In this document: positions 34,846 through 46,751 of the stretch, one piece after another
Numbering within the stretch: the first letter of the stretch is position 1
Layout: each line of letters begins with the position of its first letter
Assembly: GCA_029990175.1 (NCBI GenBank)
Contig: JARKIP010000022.1
Location: 24,588,001-24,652,000 of the forward strand
Direction: 5' to 3'
Origin: Petunia secreta
Taxonomy: Eukaryota > Streptophyta > Magnoliopsida > Solanales > Solanaceae
DNA length: 64,000 nt
Translations under genes and position numbers: made by a program
Notes under the pieces: generated by a model
What the model was told of the DNA's origin: nothing
Databases searched by the model: none
What the model saw: only the letters and a program-made list of their open reading frames with translations

Positions 34846-35571
34846 ATATGTATTTTTTGTGCTCAGCTAGTAAGCTTGTTGTATTGGTTTCGGAGATGGA
34901 AATGATGGGGGATAAAGACTCATGAAGCCAACTACTAGATTTATGATTTCTATAGAGTTACACAAAGAGCTGGCGATGAGGTCTAACAATGAGGGTGGCT
35001 GGCTCTGTAGTGGTGGTTGAAAGTTTGATAGGAAAAACTGTTTCGAGGAGAAATGGAATTGGGGAAAATGAGAGGATGAAGGTAGGATTTTGCTATTATA
35101 TGCTATTTTCTTCTATTTTTTGTAATTAAGTTTTCCTTTCATCTATATTATTTAATTTTACTAACATATCTCTATATTTTATAAATAACTTCTCAAACGT
35201 ATATTTTTATGTAAAAATTCTATTTTTTTTAACTTCAATTATATATACATGTGATTTTGCTTATAAGGTGAATTTATAGCTAATAATAAGTTTATCATCT
35301 TCGCCCCACAAAAGAAGAATGGGAAAATGGGAAATTTATGCTGCATGAACAATGCTAGACTAGTTTAATAAAAAGTAGTCATTTTTTGCATCATTGACGC
35401 ATATTTCATGCATAATGTTGCATATTATGTGCATAATATGTGCTTAATTTATGCATACTGTCTAAAGTAGCTATTTATTTTAAATTACCTAGAAAAATCA
35501 CACTACTTATTATTGAGAAATGTTTGACCAACAGCAGAATAAAGTACTGTCGATGAATTGATCACAAGTTC
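34846..35571. other. Intergenic between E3 and E4
   Basis: AT-rich, with no ORF of note. A stretch at 35390-35460 repeats 'gcataat'/'atgca' words. The last five bases (35567-35571, AGTTC) are the left target duplication of E4. Confidence 0.5.
35567..35571. repeat. Target-site duplication of E4, left copy (AGTTC)
   Basis: Same as 46747-46751, directly outside the E4 LTRs. Confidence 0.88.
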
Positions 35572-36304
35572 TGATATGAACCTAAATTCTATGAATTAAA
35601 ATAATAAGAAAATAAGATGAAATGAATAAAAGGAAGACACAAATTGATTGAAACAATTAGGAGATAAGGCCTAATCACCTCCTCAACACAAAATAACTAA
35701 TAGCACCTATACCAATTGACCCTCAATTGGATTAACACCATCTGCAAATCAAGGACAAGTGTTTAAGCAATAAGCTCTAGCCAAAGGCTCACAATTCATC
35801 AATGGTAATAATCAAAGTCTAACCCTAGCTAATGAACATAAAGGTGCTCATATAGTATCTTTTCTAATATGGCATGAAATGTGCTAATTTCCCCTAAAGT
35901 GGGCTACAAGCAAAATTGATTAAACTTAAAATAACAGCTGGGTTGCCTTCAACGCGATAGCGTCTGAGATGCCATGGTCGTGGTGAAGGCTCAGTCATTG
36001 TTCCGTGATAGCGGCCTAGGTCACGCAGTCGCGAAGGTCATTTCTTCAGTCGGGCTCTTGTGCGGTCGTGCTTTGATCATGTGCGATCGTGCAGGCTTGA
36101 TTTCCTGTAGAACACGCGATTGCGCCTATGTCCTCGCGATCACGCAGCAGACCTGTAACTCCAGAAACAAAGAGAGAGCAAACTGCAGCTTTTTCATCCA
36201 AAACCAGCTCCAACAGTTCCATCTTAACGAACATGCCATGCCGCGCTTGCAGCTCTCTTGTTTGGCTCCTCATGAAGGGTCTAGTCGTGGCTCGGGTTGC
36301 ATCA
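35572..36304 (-). repeat. E4 3' LTR
   Basis: 733 bp in plus coordinates, from TGATATGAACC to GGTTGCATCA. A cluster of near-palindromic CGCGATxGCG words lies at 35950-36145; these are intact in the other LTR but here mostly changed by C-to-T/G-to-A. Confidence 0.85.
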
Positions 36305-36318
36305 TGCTCCCCTTCTTG
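36305..36318 (-). other. E4 polypurine tract
   Basis: Minus strand 'caagaaggggagca' directly before the LTR start TGATGCAACCC. Confidence 0.7.
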
Positions 36319-36330
36319 AATAGAATTCGT

Positions 36331-37680
36331 TCACGAATTTGCTTGCTCATCCACATCAAAAGGAGACAAGTCGCACATATTGAAAGTATTGTGCACTTGA
36401 TAGTCATTAGACAAGTTAATCTTGTATGCATTATCATTAAGGCGCTCAAGGAATTGAAAATGACCATCGCCTCTTGGAAACAACTTTCTCTTCCTCTTGT
36501 TTGGAAATATTTCCTTGCGGAAGTATACCCAAACATAATCACCCGGTTCAAAGATCATCTTCTTCCTCCCTTTGTTGCTTTCTTGTCAACCTCTTGATTC
36601 TTCTTCTCAAGTTGCTTCCTCACTTGTTCATGAAGCTTCTTCATCTCTTGATCCCTTACTTTCACTTCTAAATATACAATTACATCTTGAGGTAAAGGGG
36701 TAAGATACAAAAAGGTTAGGGGGTTAAAACCATATACAACTTCAAAAGAAGATATGCAAGTAGAAGTATGCACGATTCTACTGTATTCAAATTCAATCAA
36801 TGGAAAATGATCTTCCCAAGATGCAAGTTTTCCTTTAACCAGGGCCCTAAGCATGGTACCTAAGGTTCTATAAAAAATCTTGGTTTGGCCATCAGTTTAA
36901 AGTTGGCAAGAAGTGGAAAACAATAACTTAGTGCCAAGTCTCCCCCACAATTCCTTCCAAAAGTGGATAACGAATTTGGAATCCGTATCACCAACAATAG
37001 TTCTAGGAACTCCATGAAATTTAAGCACATGCTCAACAAACAAGTTAGCAACATAGTATGCATCATCACTTTTATAACAAGGAATGAAATGTTTCATTTT
37101 GGAAAACCTATCAACTACTACAAAGATGCTATCTTTTCCTCTTTTTGTCCTAAGAAAATCAATCGCAAAGTCCATAGAAATATCAAGCCAAGGACCCAAA
37201 GAAATTGGTAGAGGTGAGTTCAAACCATGGGGAAGTAGTTTCTACTTAGCTCGATTGCACTCCAAGCATTGATCACACAAACTTGTAACATCCTCCCTCA
37301 TTCTATGCCAATAAAATTGCTCCTTAAGGATCTCAAATGTCATGCCAATCCCAAAATTCCCCATCAGACCTCCATCATGAGCCTTCCTCACAAATAACTC
37401 CCTCCAAGAAGAATTAGGCACACACAGCTTGCCATTTCTAAACAAGAACCCCTCAAACTTGTGAAATTTTTTTTCTCTTTTTCATCATCCTTCTCCTCCT
37501 CACCACTCATTCTAGTGATCCTTCTTCCCCTTTTTTCCAATTCACAAGTATCAAAGAGCTCACCAAAATCAAGATCATTAACATACATCCCTTTCATGCT
37601 TTCAAAATTCATGAACATAGACCCCAAAGTATTCAATAACACATGCTTTCTTGATTGTAGCACAAACTTTCTTGACAACG
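36331..37680 (-). pseudogene. E4 integrase and pol C-terminus, decayed
   Basis: Minus strand, right to left: zinc-finger part (FVRKAHDGGLMGNFG...CDQCLECNRAK, 37390-37242), core (SMDFAIDFLRTKRGKDSIFVVVDRFSKM, 37223-36897) with the second Asp region altered (VGDTDSKF), then TDGQTKIF where the family has Glu after DGQT. The C-terminal part (36558-36331) has PGDYVWVYFRKE, PRGDGHFQFLERLNDNAY and DLSPFDV. Frameshifts break it into at least four readings. Integrase would insert the cDNA; loss of the third catalytic residue (Glu to Lys) inactivates it. Confidence 0.82.
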
Positions 37681-39058
37681 CATAAGGATCACATAAGGAA
37701 ATGTTTCAAGGAATTCCACCCATTTGGCATGCCTCACATTTAACTTCTCTTGATTTCTAAGATATTTTAAAGATTGGTGATCGGTTTTGATAATGAACTC
37801 CTTGGACCAAAAGAAGTGTTGCCAATTAGCCAATGCCCTCCCCAAAGCATAAAACTCCTTATATAGGTAGAGTACTTGGTGATGGCTCCCTTAAGCTTCT
37901 TACTAAAGTAGGCTATGGGTTTTTGAACTTCCATTAACACAGATCTAATTCCCACCCCACTTGCATCACACTCCACTTCAATGGTTTTATCAAAGTTTGG
38001 CAATCGAAGAAGAGGAGTAGAGCTAAGTATTTCCTTCAACTTCACAAAGGCTTCTTCTTGCTCTTTCCACACAAATAGCTTATCCTTCCTTATCATTTCG
38101 GTCAATGATGAGGCTATGGTACTAAATTCCCTCACAAATCGCCTATAAAAGCTAGCCACGCATGGAAGCTTCTCACATCACCAATATTTTTAGAAGTTGG
38201 CCAATTCTTTATGGCCTTCACTTTAGTCTCATCAACTTACACACAATTTTCACTCACCAAAAAACTAAGAAAGACAACTTTATCAACACAGAAAGAACAT
38301 TATTTTTCAAATTACCAAACAATTATTCTTTTCTTAAAACATCAAATACTTGTTTCAAATGATCAACATGTTCATCAGGGGGTTTGCTATAGATATGAAT
38401 GACATCAAAGTACCCTACAACAAATTTCCCAATGAATGATTTAAACACATGGTTCATCAATCTCATAAAGGTAGAAGTAGCATTGGTCAAGCCAAAAGGC
38501 ATGACACCAAAGTTGGTCTTGAAGGTTGTCTTCCACTCATCACCCAATTTAATCTGGATTTGATGGTAAGCACTCTTCAAGTAAATCTTAGGAAACACAC
38601 AAAAACCACATAATTCATCAAGTATATCTTCTAATCTAGGGATAGAGGATGATACTTTACCATTACCTTGTTGATGGATCTACAATCCACACATGCGCCA
38701 AGTTTTATTTTTCTTTGGAACTAAGATGAGCGGAACCGCATATGGACTCAAGCTTTCTTTCACAAGGCCTCTTTCAAACAACTCCTCAACTTGTCTTTGA
38801 AGTTCTTTAGTACTCTCTAAATTGCTTCTATAAGCGGCCTTGTTGGGTAATTATGAATTCCGAACAAGGTCAATTTGACGCTCAATTCCTCTTAGTGGTG
38901 ATAATCACTAGGCAACTCCTCAGGAAAGACGTCTTCATAACCTTGCAAAAGAGAAGAAATAGAACAAGGGAAAGAAGAGGTTAGTTCATTAGTAATAAAA
39001 ATGTGATCCTTATGTATGAGGAGGATCAAAGGCATCCCTTCCTCTAATTCATCCCAGC
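37633..39058 (-). pseudogene. E4 reverse transcriptase and RNase H, decayed
   Basis: RT motifs run right to left from about 38900: a damaged N-terminal part, then MPFGLTNATSTFMRLM (38510) and GYFDVIHIYSK where YFDDI is expected, so one catalytic Asp is changed to Val. RNase H follows at 38159-37767 with FVREFSTIASSL, EVECDASGVGI and PIAYFSKKLKG. Upstream, toward 39058, the frame holds YEDVFPEELP, typical of the linker between protease and RT. Frameshifts occur near 38600 and 37850. The reading continues at 42979 beyond E5. Confidence 0.82.
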
Positions 39059-39063
39059 ACACC

Positions 39064-39766
39064 TGATGTAGTCCAAATTGAGGATGATTCTAAGAGCCGA
39101 GCTTAGGAGTTATCGGACCTTCATCAATCCTGGATGATAGCTTGGAGAGGTTCTTTGGATAACATTTGTTCAGGCAGCATGCTAGAGGTGAGAAAGAGGA
39201 CATTGGTTAGCATTGGAGAAGGAGGAGCGTTGGTTAATGGTTGAGGCCGTGAGGGTTGAGGCTCAACGAGCACCTCAACAAGCTGAGTATGCTAGGCGCC
39301 AAACACTTAGTATTTTCAGCATTTTGATACTTTGGATAGCTAGACTTAATTTAGTTTGATGGTACTTATTTCGCCCAGCGTGATCACTTGACATTTAGCC
39401 AAATTATTGGCGTTTTCTTAGTTATTCTTTTCCTAGTTATTTTAGGCTTAAGGGCTGAACATATTTAAGCCCTCCTTAGCGTTATTTTTAGCACCTACAT
39501 CATAATATTGAATGCAGTTTTTTGGCTAAACCTATCCCATGTTGGAAAACTTGTTCTCTTTTGGTGAATTCGAAATTGAACTTGTTCCAATTCTTGATCA
39601 TTCCACTTTCAATTCCTAGTTGTCTTGAGTGTTGTTGCATAGCATAGGTTCTCCTTGGCTTCATCAAGAAGGTAAGTAGACTAGTTCCTATTTGCAATTC
39701 TTGGTAGATCATTGGGTGTCTGTCTTTTTATCTTGTTTCTTGTTTTCCTTAGATCATCTTGCATCA
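39064..39766 (+). repeat. E5 5' LTR
   Basis: Starts TGATGTAGTCC, ends CTTGCATCA, and is followed by a primer-site-like 'ttggtacagagc', close to the tRNA-iMet complement TGGTATCAGAGC. Confidence 0.82.
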
Positions 39767-41133
39767 ATTGGTACAGAGCTTGGAAAGGGATTGTTTCTAC
39801 AACCCTAATGCTGTTCTTCGTTCCCTAGTTTAGGTTTTTAGTTTTAGGTTCTTGATTTTCGTTTTTATTTAAAAAAAATGTGCAAAAAAAATCTATTGTG
39901 TATTGTGTTTGGGACGCTTAGGATATAAGAAAACTTGACTAAAGAAGTGTTATGATTGAATCTTGAAATTCTAGTCGATTCTTGAAGAGTTTCTTGAAGT
40001 TCTTGGCGTATTGTTGAATTTCAACTTGATTTTGCTTGAATTTTTAGTTGTTCTTGGAAGGAAGTTGATAGAATTTTGTAAGAAGATAATAGACAGCTTG
40101 TTCTTGACCTTGTGGATGTGTTCTTGGCTGGGATTTAGTAGTTCTTGAACAACAACTTGTTGTTCTTGAATAGGAAGTGAAATAATTTAATTTGATCTTG
40201 AAATTCCTAGCATCTACACGTTAATTATGGGGTTGAATTGCATTTTTGTTTGCTGAATTTTGAGTTGGAAATAAGGGAGAGAGGCTGCATATTGTATGAA
40301 GAAGGAAGAAACCCTAAGCCTAGTCCAAGTGGAAAACAACTCCCATTCAATAAAGGAGAAGTTTACCCACTTTTCAAATAAGGGAATTAGTTTTTCCTTA
40401 GGCTTTGGAAAAGGTGTTCACACGTTTTTGGGAAGAAAAATTCAGCAAGTTTAGGCATGCAAAAGGAGGTAGAAAAGTGATAAAATTTCTCTTAATTTGA
40501 GTTAGAAAATAAGGGAAAAAAAGAGGAAAAGTTTGCCCACTTTTCATATAAGGAAATTAGTTTTCCTTAGGCTTTAGGGAGGGTATTTACACTTTTTCTG
40601 CAAGGGTATTGAGCAAGGAAAAACGTGTGAAAGGTAGGTTGAAAAGTGGTAAAAGTTCTCCAAGTCAAAGTTGGAAAGCAAGGGAAAAGAGTGAAAATTT
40701 AGCCTACTCTAAAAAGGCTTGTCTTGTGCACCTATTTAAGGGTAGAAATTCAGACTCTTCTTAGGATTTCCTTGTTTCTTTTCTAACACCACTTCTAATT
40801 AGTAATTCTTAGGTAATTCTTTTACTTAAGCTAATTAATGATTTTTGAGCTTTTAGGATTTCGTGCTAAATTCAGAACTTCTAACTATCGTAGTATATTC
40901 TTTGGCTTCTCGTGCTCATTTTAAAAGCTGTCCACCTATAGAATCTCATAAGTTCACTCATCTCAAAGAGAACTAATGGAGTTGTGAACTTGAAAGGTTG
41001 TGGAGGAACTTGATCAATTCGAGGAAGCCATTTGGAACGAGTTGTGAGATCCTACCTTAAAATTTGAGTAAATCTGAGTGTCATTCAAAAGTGAGGGAGT
41101 GAGTGAGGTTTTTTTCTAACCTTAACATATCTT
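39767..41133 (+). other. E5 leader with a degenerate repeat
   Basis: Non-coding. A block containing 'cccacttttca', 'aattagttttccttaggctt' and 'aagg(t/g)gt' occurs at 40365-40425 and again at 40538-40600; a third, weaker relic is at 40690-40730. The period is about 175 bp. Confidence 0.45.
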
Positions 41134-41667
41134 TTGTCTTTGATTTTGTGCAGGTACATGGCTGGAGTTGGAGATAAACGTGAGGGTATTCGCAAGGTTG
41201 GCTTGACTAATCTTCTAGCCGAAATGAGGGCAATGAGAACGGATTTGGGACACTCCATTGATGCTATTGGAACTCGAGTTGACAACCTTGAAAAGGAGCA
41301 GACATCTATGACTCCAAAATCTACTTGTAATGAGTTAAACTTGGGCAGTCCCCAAGTAGTTATGCCAACACCGAGGTTCCACAAGTTAAAGGTGAATGTT
41401 TGTGGTTATAAGGGCTTCGATCTAGAGCTTGGTGAAGTCACGCTTATTTCGCCTGAATTTGTTAATCTTTTGCACTTAACATGGGTGAGACGAAGATATC
41501 CATATCTTTATGATGGATATAAGGTAGAGTGGAAGGTCAAGGTAATAGTGTCACGAGGAGAATACTTTAAAACGGTCTGGTGTGATGTGTATCCGCTCTG
41601 GACATGTGACTTGTGTTTCAGGCAGCCATCTTACATCGCAATGTTCCATATGTGCGAGATTGAATAA
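41134..41667 (+). pseudogene. E5 chimeric gag-N/protease-tail ORF
   Basis: The coding start is probably the ATG at 41158 (MAGVGDKREGIRKVG). The first part has a heptad pattern (LLAEMRAMRTDLGHSIDAIGTRVDNLEKEQ), as gag N-termini of this group do. The end (YFKTVWCDVYPLWTCDLCFRQP) looks like the C-terminal part of a gypsy protease, where the family has a CHLLLGRPW-like ending. The middle (gag core, zinc knuckle, protease active site) is missing, so the ORF arose by internal deletion. No enzyme function is expected. Confidence 0.55.
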
Positions 41668-42043
41668 GGCATGTGGTGGATGACGAAGGATGGCCTCTAA
41701 TGTCATTCCCGCTTACAAAGAAAAGTCCCAATAATGTCTATGCCTCTTTTATACACGTAGAGGAGTGTAATAATTAGAAGGGAAAGTTTAGGGTGAATAA
41801 TGTAGTTGGGCTGCCACCAAAGAGACAAGAGGATATAGTTGAAAAGAATATGAGAGAAAAGAGGGGAAGTCTTTTACTCTAACACTTGTGATTCTTCTTT
41901 TTCCTCTAGTTGTTTAAATTTTCTTGCAGGTACCACTGGAAACAAGCTTGGGAGTGAACACCACTCATTGGAAGTGCAAGAAGAAGGCGTTTAAGGGGCT
42001 GCCCATGGTGATGTAGGGTCTTGGGCAGTTTGGTGGCGCACTT

Positions 42044-42271
42044 GTGCCATCTCATCGGTGTGTTATTATAGGGCTATTTGTCTATTGCCTAGTTGAGACT
42101 TGGGAGTTATCTATATTCATTGCTGACCCATTTTTACAGGAATCAGATTCGAGGACGAATCCTTCCCAAGAGAGGGAGAATGATGTAGATGTAATTCATG
42201 GAGGAGAGAAGATAAATATCCATTTTTGCCGTGTTGATGATGGTTTGATTTCGAGGATGAAATCCTTTTAA
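42044..42271 (+). pseudogene. E5 pol C-terminal remnant
   Basis: The reading DSRTNPSQEREND at about 42138-42180 matches the short C-terminal tail that ends pol in this lineage. Nothing upstream of it is pol. It lies just before the polypurine tract at 42270-42282. Confidence 0.45.
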
Positions 42272-42282
42272 GAAGGGGAGGA

Positions 42283-42973
42283 TGATGCAGTCCAAATTGA
42301 GGATGATTTTAAGAGTGGAGCTAAGTAGTAATCGGACCTTCATCAATCCTGGATGATAGCTTGGAGAGGTTTTTTGGATAACATTTATTCAGGCAGCATG
42401 CTAGAGGCGATAAAGAGGACATTGGTTAGCATTGGAGAAGGAAGACCGTTGGTTGATGGTTGAGGCCGTGAGCTTTGGAGCTCAACAAGCTGATTATGCT
42501 AGGCGCCTAACACTCAGTATTTTTCAGCATTTTGATACTTTGCATAGCTAGACTTTATATAGTTTGATGGTACTTATTTGGCCCTGCGTGGTCACTTGAC
42601 ATTTAGCCAAATTATTGGCGTTTTCTTAGTTATTCTTTTCCTAGCTATTTTTGGCTTAAGGGCTGAACATATTTAAGCCCTCCTTATCGTTATTTTGAGC
42701 ACCTACTTCATAATATTGAACGCAGCTTTTTGACTAAACCTATCTCATGTTGGAAAATTGTTCTCTTTTGGTGAATTCGAAATTGAACTTGTTCCAATTC
42801 TTGATCATTCAACTTTCAATTTCTAGTTGTCTTGAGGATTTTTGCATAGCATAGGTTCTCCTTGGCTTTATCAAGAAGGTAAGTAGACTAGTTCCTACTT
42901 GCAATTCTTGGTAGATCATTGGGTGTTTATCTTTTTATCTTGTTTCTTGTTTTTCTTAGATCATCTTGCATCA
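42283..42973 (+). repeat. E5 3' LTR
   Basis: Starts TGATGCAGTCC, ends CTTGCATCA, and is preceded by 'aagaaggggagga'. It is followed by ACTCC, the right target duplication. Confidence 0.85.
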
Positions 42974-42978
42974 ACTCC

Positions 42979-43690
42979 TTTCTTGACAAAAGTACACTCA
43001 CTCTTTCTTTTGTTTCTCGACTCTTTTGTATGGTTGCTCTCAATCTTTTACTTTCTTCGCTTTCCTCTTTCTTTTCTTTATCTCTCTTTTCTTTCAATTC
43101 TTTCATTCTCCTATATCCCTCACTCACTTGAGTCACAGTCAAAGACCTAAGTATGAACTTTTGCGCGTCCAAATCCAAAGCATACTTGTTGGACCTGCCA
43201 TCATGTTTTATCATCCTATCATATTGCCAAGGCCTACCAAGCAAAATGTGACAAGCTTGCATTGGAACCACATCAAGCAAGATCTCATCTTAGTAGTTCC
43301 CAATTTTTAATTTGATCAAGGCTTGTTTGGTCCCCTTTAATTCCCACATTCATTCAACCATTATAGCTTATATGGTTGTTGATGCTTACTAGTGGGTAGT
43401 TTGAGTTGATCAATCAAATAAGCACTTGGAACATTCACAAAACACCCACTACCAATGATAAAGGAACAAACGACGCCTTGGACCCTGCAATTCGTATGAA
43501 ACAAGTTCTCTCTTTGATTCAAGTCCTCCTTTTCTTGAGCCCCCATTATTCTCCTTACCACAAGAGTTGTGATGATGTCATCAACATCTTCTCCACTTTT
43601 TTCTTCCTCTTTGATGTAATTTTCACAAGGTACATCACTATCCCTATTCTCTCCTCTTCATCACTATCATCTGTATGATATCCCCCATTA
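42979..43690 (-). pseudogene. E4 protease, active site lost
   Basis: Minus strand. NLFHTNCRVQG...CSFIIGSGCFVNV at about 43500-43410 is the protease active-site region; relatives read Asp-Gly/Ser-Gly where this copy has Gly-Ser-Gly, so the catalytic Asp is gone. VVPMQACHILLGRPWQYDRM (43275-43215) is the conserved end. A lysine/glutamate-rich linker (43160-42980) leads to the E5 insertion point, after which the RT part continues at 39058. Confidence 0.78.
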
Positions 43691-43699
43691 GCCAAAGCA

Positions 43700-44987
43700 A
43701 GTATGGCTCTCTGATTAGGAAAATTCTTCATCATATAAAGAGGATATCACATTGTCTTCGTTCTCTCGCTGTCATTATATAAAGAGGATATCACAATTCT
43801 TCAAATCTTGCCTTCGTTCTCTCGCTTTGTTCCATTATGAAGAGGATATCACATTGTCTCTCCCTTTGCTCCAACTAGAAGTGGTTTCCTTAGACTTGCA
43901 AGAATTTTCCACCTTGTGCCCTTTCTGCACCTTGAGTTCCGCTTGAAAAGCATCATACAAGGTCTCATAGGTGTGCAATTCCATCGGAGAAGAAATGTCT
44001 CTATTCAAACCTCCAAAAAATTTTGGAATAAGAAGTCGATCCCCATAATAGATATTGGCCCTTATCATTGTCTTTTCAAATTCATCAAAGTATCCGGGAC
44101 ACTCTTGCTTCCTTGCCTTAAATTGTAAAACTTCTTGAGAAATTTTTCTTCAACTTCTTGGGTAGAAACCGTTCTTCCATCATAGCCTTCACTTCAAGCC
44201 ACCCACCATCTTCATGTATCCTATGAGTCTCCCTTTCTCTATTCTTGGATTCCCACAAAATAAAAATATATCCCTCAAATTGATTAATGACATACCTGAC
44301 TTTTGTAGCTTCTTGGACATTATTGGTTTGAAACATCCTTTTCATTTTGACCACCCACTCAAGATAATCTTCAGGATTACTACCACTCTGGAAAGATGGA
44401 AGGTTGATCATGATAGTGTCCATCCCTCTATCTTGATCTTTATGATATCTTCGGTATTCCCTTTGACCACCATAGTCATAGTGGTTATCTTCACGATTTG
44501 ATCTCCCTTAATATGCTCTTCCAAATCGACCACATCGATCTCTATTCCCTCTCCCTCTTTGTTGTGCTCCCAAAGGTTGATAGTATGGATCATCATCACC
44601 AAATGAATGATAAGACTCTTCATTATGTTGACATCTCAATTATTGGTGTGTCACATCCTTATGCTTTGAAGGTTCATGCCTTGGAGGATCATGAGAATGA
44701 TCATTTTCTTGAGGAGTAATATTTGGAGAGTAAGTATCTTAGACAACCATGTGAGAGTAACGTCCACTAGGATGAGAAAGTCAACTAGGACCATCTCCCT
44801 GCACACTCACAGTTGGAGGTATATCAACCACTTGCTTTCCTGTTTCTTGGATCCTAGCCTTATGGATTAGATTTGACACGATTTTCTTGATCCCGTCGAA
44901 TTCATCATACAATCGATCCATCCGAACCATTATGGCTTGAAACATGGTTTTCATTTCTATGTTTATTTCACCTTCCTTTTGTGACAT
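43700..44987 (-). pseudogene. E4 gag, decayed
   Basis: Minus strand from ATG 44987 (MSQKEGEINIEMKTMF). The gag core is LPSFQSGSNPEDYLEWVVKMKRMF (44400), ATKVRYVINQFEGY, WLEVKAMMEERFLP and, in another frame, RLLIPKFFGGLNRDI (44040-44000). Frameshifts near 44130 and 44640 separate the parts. The C-terminal region toward 43700 holds short duplicated runs ('gaggatatcaca') and cannot be read reliably. Confidence 0.75.
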
Positions 44988-45000
44988 GGTACCTACAAAA

Positions 45001-46019
45001 CAACAATGCTAGTAATAAAGGTCCTTACCTATCACTCCCTAAGTGTTTACCATCATTTGATGTCACTCAATCCACTCGTGTGTACACTCAATGGTAGGCT
45101 TTTGCTTGCTCTACTATTCTCACTACACTTGCTTTTTACCTCTCTTGGCAAAATATAAGTTGCTCTTCACACTCAATCTAATCCTTAACAATCTAGTCAA
45201 TCTAATTCAGGGTAGAGTGGAGTTGATGTAAATAATGAATGGATAATTAAAGCTAACTGATGGGAATTAAGAAAGTCAACGAACTTCAAATGAGAAAGCT
45301 TGAATCGAATTGGGACGAAATGATGTTGGAATTGGATGAAATTTTGTGTATGATCAAGAAACTTACTGTATTTGATGATAAGAATGGATTTTGGTGATTC
45401 AAAACTATTTTGGGGATGTTTATAGTTCTGCTTGTTTGGTCGGGCGCAATCACGTGTATGCTAGCGCAGTTGCGATGAATGACTCTGGAAACTCGCATCC
45501 GCGAAGAATCAGGCAATTCGCGTTCGCGATAAGTGTTTCGCGTTCGCGAAGAGAAACTCAGGTGCTGTAGCACGGGATCGTGTGTGAAGGCGCGTAATCG
45601 CATGTTCTTCTTGGTTTATGAAGAACCTCACTTTCTTGATATTTTTTTTCACTTGAACCTTCACAACCAGCTTGTGTTTGCTCCATGTTTAAGATATTTG
45701 CTCCTTATAAGTCTGCTAACACACTCTAATACTCCAATATTCATAAACAACACCAAAATTGAAAACCCTTAAATCTTGAATTTGAAGAATCCTAAAATTT
45801 AAATCTCAGATTTGAATCTCCAAATGGTGTTTGTTGTTCTATTCTTTCAAGATTCAGCTTGTAGCATCAACCAACAACAACTTTCAACAAAGATTTCATC
45901 CAAATAAACCCTAAATTTATGACTCAATTTTTGAGATTCTGAGTTTTTTTAAAAAAATAAATAAATCAGATTTGATAAATCAAATCCTAGACAATATTTA
46001 TTAAAACAAACACTAACCT
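45001..46019 (-). other. E4 leader
   Basis: Non-coding between primer site and gag. It contains a local cluster of TTCGCGTTCGCGA-like words at 45495-45550. No long ORF can be supported. Confidence 0.5.
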
Positions 46020-46034
46020 AGCTCTGATACCAAG
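46020..46034 (-). other. E4 primer-binding site
   Basis: Minus strand 'cttggtatcagagct', containing TGGTATCAGAGC, the complement of the initiator tRNA-Met 3' end used by many plant gypsy and copia elements. Confidence 0.85.
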
Positions 46035-46746
46035 TGATATCAACCTAACTTTTATGAATTAAAATAACGAGGAGATAATATAAAAGGAATAAAATTAAGA
46101 AACAAATTGATTGATTTGAGTAGGCAACTATTCGGAGGTAAGGCCTAATCACCTCCTAAACATAAAACAACTAATTGCACATATACTAATTCACCCTCAA
46201 TTAGATTAACACCAATTGCAAATTAAGGACAAGTGTTTAAGCAACATGCTCTAGTCAAAGGCTCACAATTCATCAATGTGAATAATAAAAGTCTAAACCT
46301 AGCTAATGAGCATAAAGGAGCTTATAAAGTAACTTTTCTAATATGGCATGAAATGTCCTAATTGCCTCTAAAGTGAGTTATAAGTAAAAGTGATTAAACC
46401 TTAAATAGAAGCTAGGTCGCCCTTCAGCGCGATCGCGTTTGAGATGTGTCGTGGTGAAGGCTCAGTCATCTCTCCACGATCGCGACCTAGGTCACGCGGT
46501 CGCGAAGGTCATTTCTTCAGTCAGGATCTTGCGCGGTCGCGCGGGCTTGATCTCCTACAAATTACGCGATCACGCCTGTGTCCTCGCGATAGCGCTGCAG
46601 ACCTGGAACCCCCAGAAATAGAGACTGAGCAAATTGCAACTCTTTCATCCAAAACCAGCTCCAACAGTTCCATCTTAAAGAACATGCCTTGCAGCTCTCT
46701 TGCTTGGCTCCTCGTAAAGGATCTAGCCGTGGTTCGGGTTGCATCA
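46035..46746 (-). repeat. E4 5' LTR
   Basis: 712 bp. At 46425-46600 it has six words close to CGCGATCGCG (for example gcgcgatcgcg, ccacgatcgcgac, gcgcggtcgcgc, cctcgcgatagcg), spaced 20-40 bp apart. Confidence 0.85.
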
Positions 46747-46751
46747 AGTTC
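46747..46751. repeat. Target-site duplication of E4, right copy (AGTTC)
   Basis: Matches 35567-35571 exactly. Confidence 0.88.

Larger units (their letters stand above)
39064..42973 (+). mobile_element. E5: small non-autonomous LTR element nested in E4
   Basis: LTRs of 703 bp (39064-39766) and 691 bp (42283-42973), TGATG...GCATCA. Flanks are ACACC on the left and ACTCC on the right, a target duplication with one change. The inside is 2.5 kb and keeps only a gag-like N-terminus fused to a protease-like tail plus a pol C-terminal remnant. Its LTR ends and polypurine tract (agaaggggagga) resemble those of E4, suggesting that both belong to one lineage. Confidence 0.82.
35572..46746 (-). mobile_element. 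E4: minus-strand Ty3/gypsy element, split by E5
   Basis: LTRs at 46035-46746 (5') and 35572-36304 (3'), TSD AGTTC on both sides, a tRNA-iMet type primer site and a polypurine tract. On the minus strand the order is gag, protease, RT, RNase H, integrase, which is Ty3/gypsy. The C-terminus has the SLSPF-like DLSPFDV ending and no chromodomain was recognised. Protease, RT and integrase have each lost a catalytic residue, so the element is long dead. E5 sits between the protease and RT parts (39064-42973). Confidence 0.88.

Noticed and set aside
42899..43310. Plus-strand hydrophobic ORFs
   Set aside because: Shadows of the lysine/glutamate-rich minus-strand pol linker of E4.
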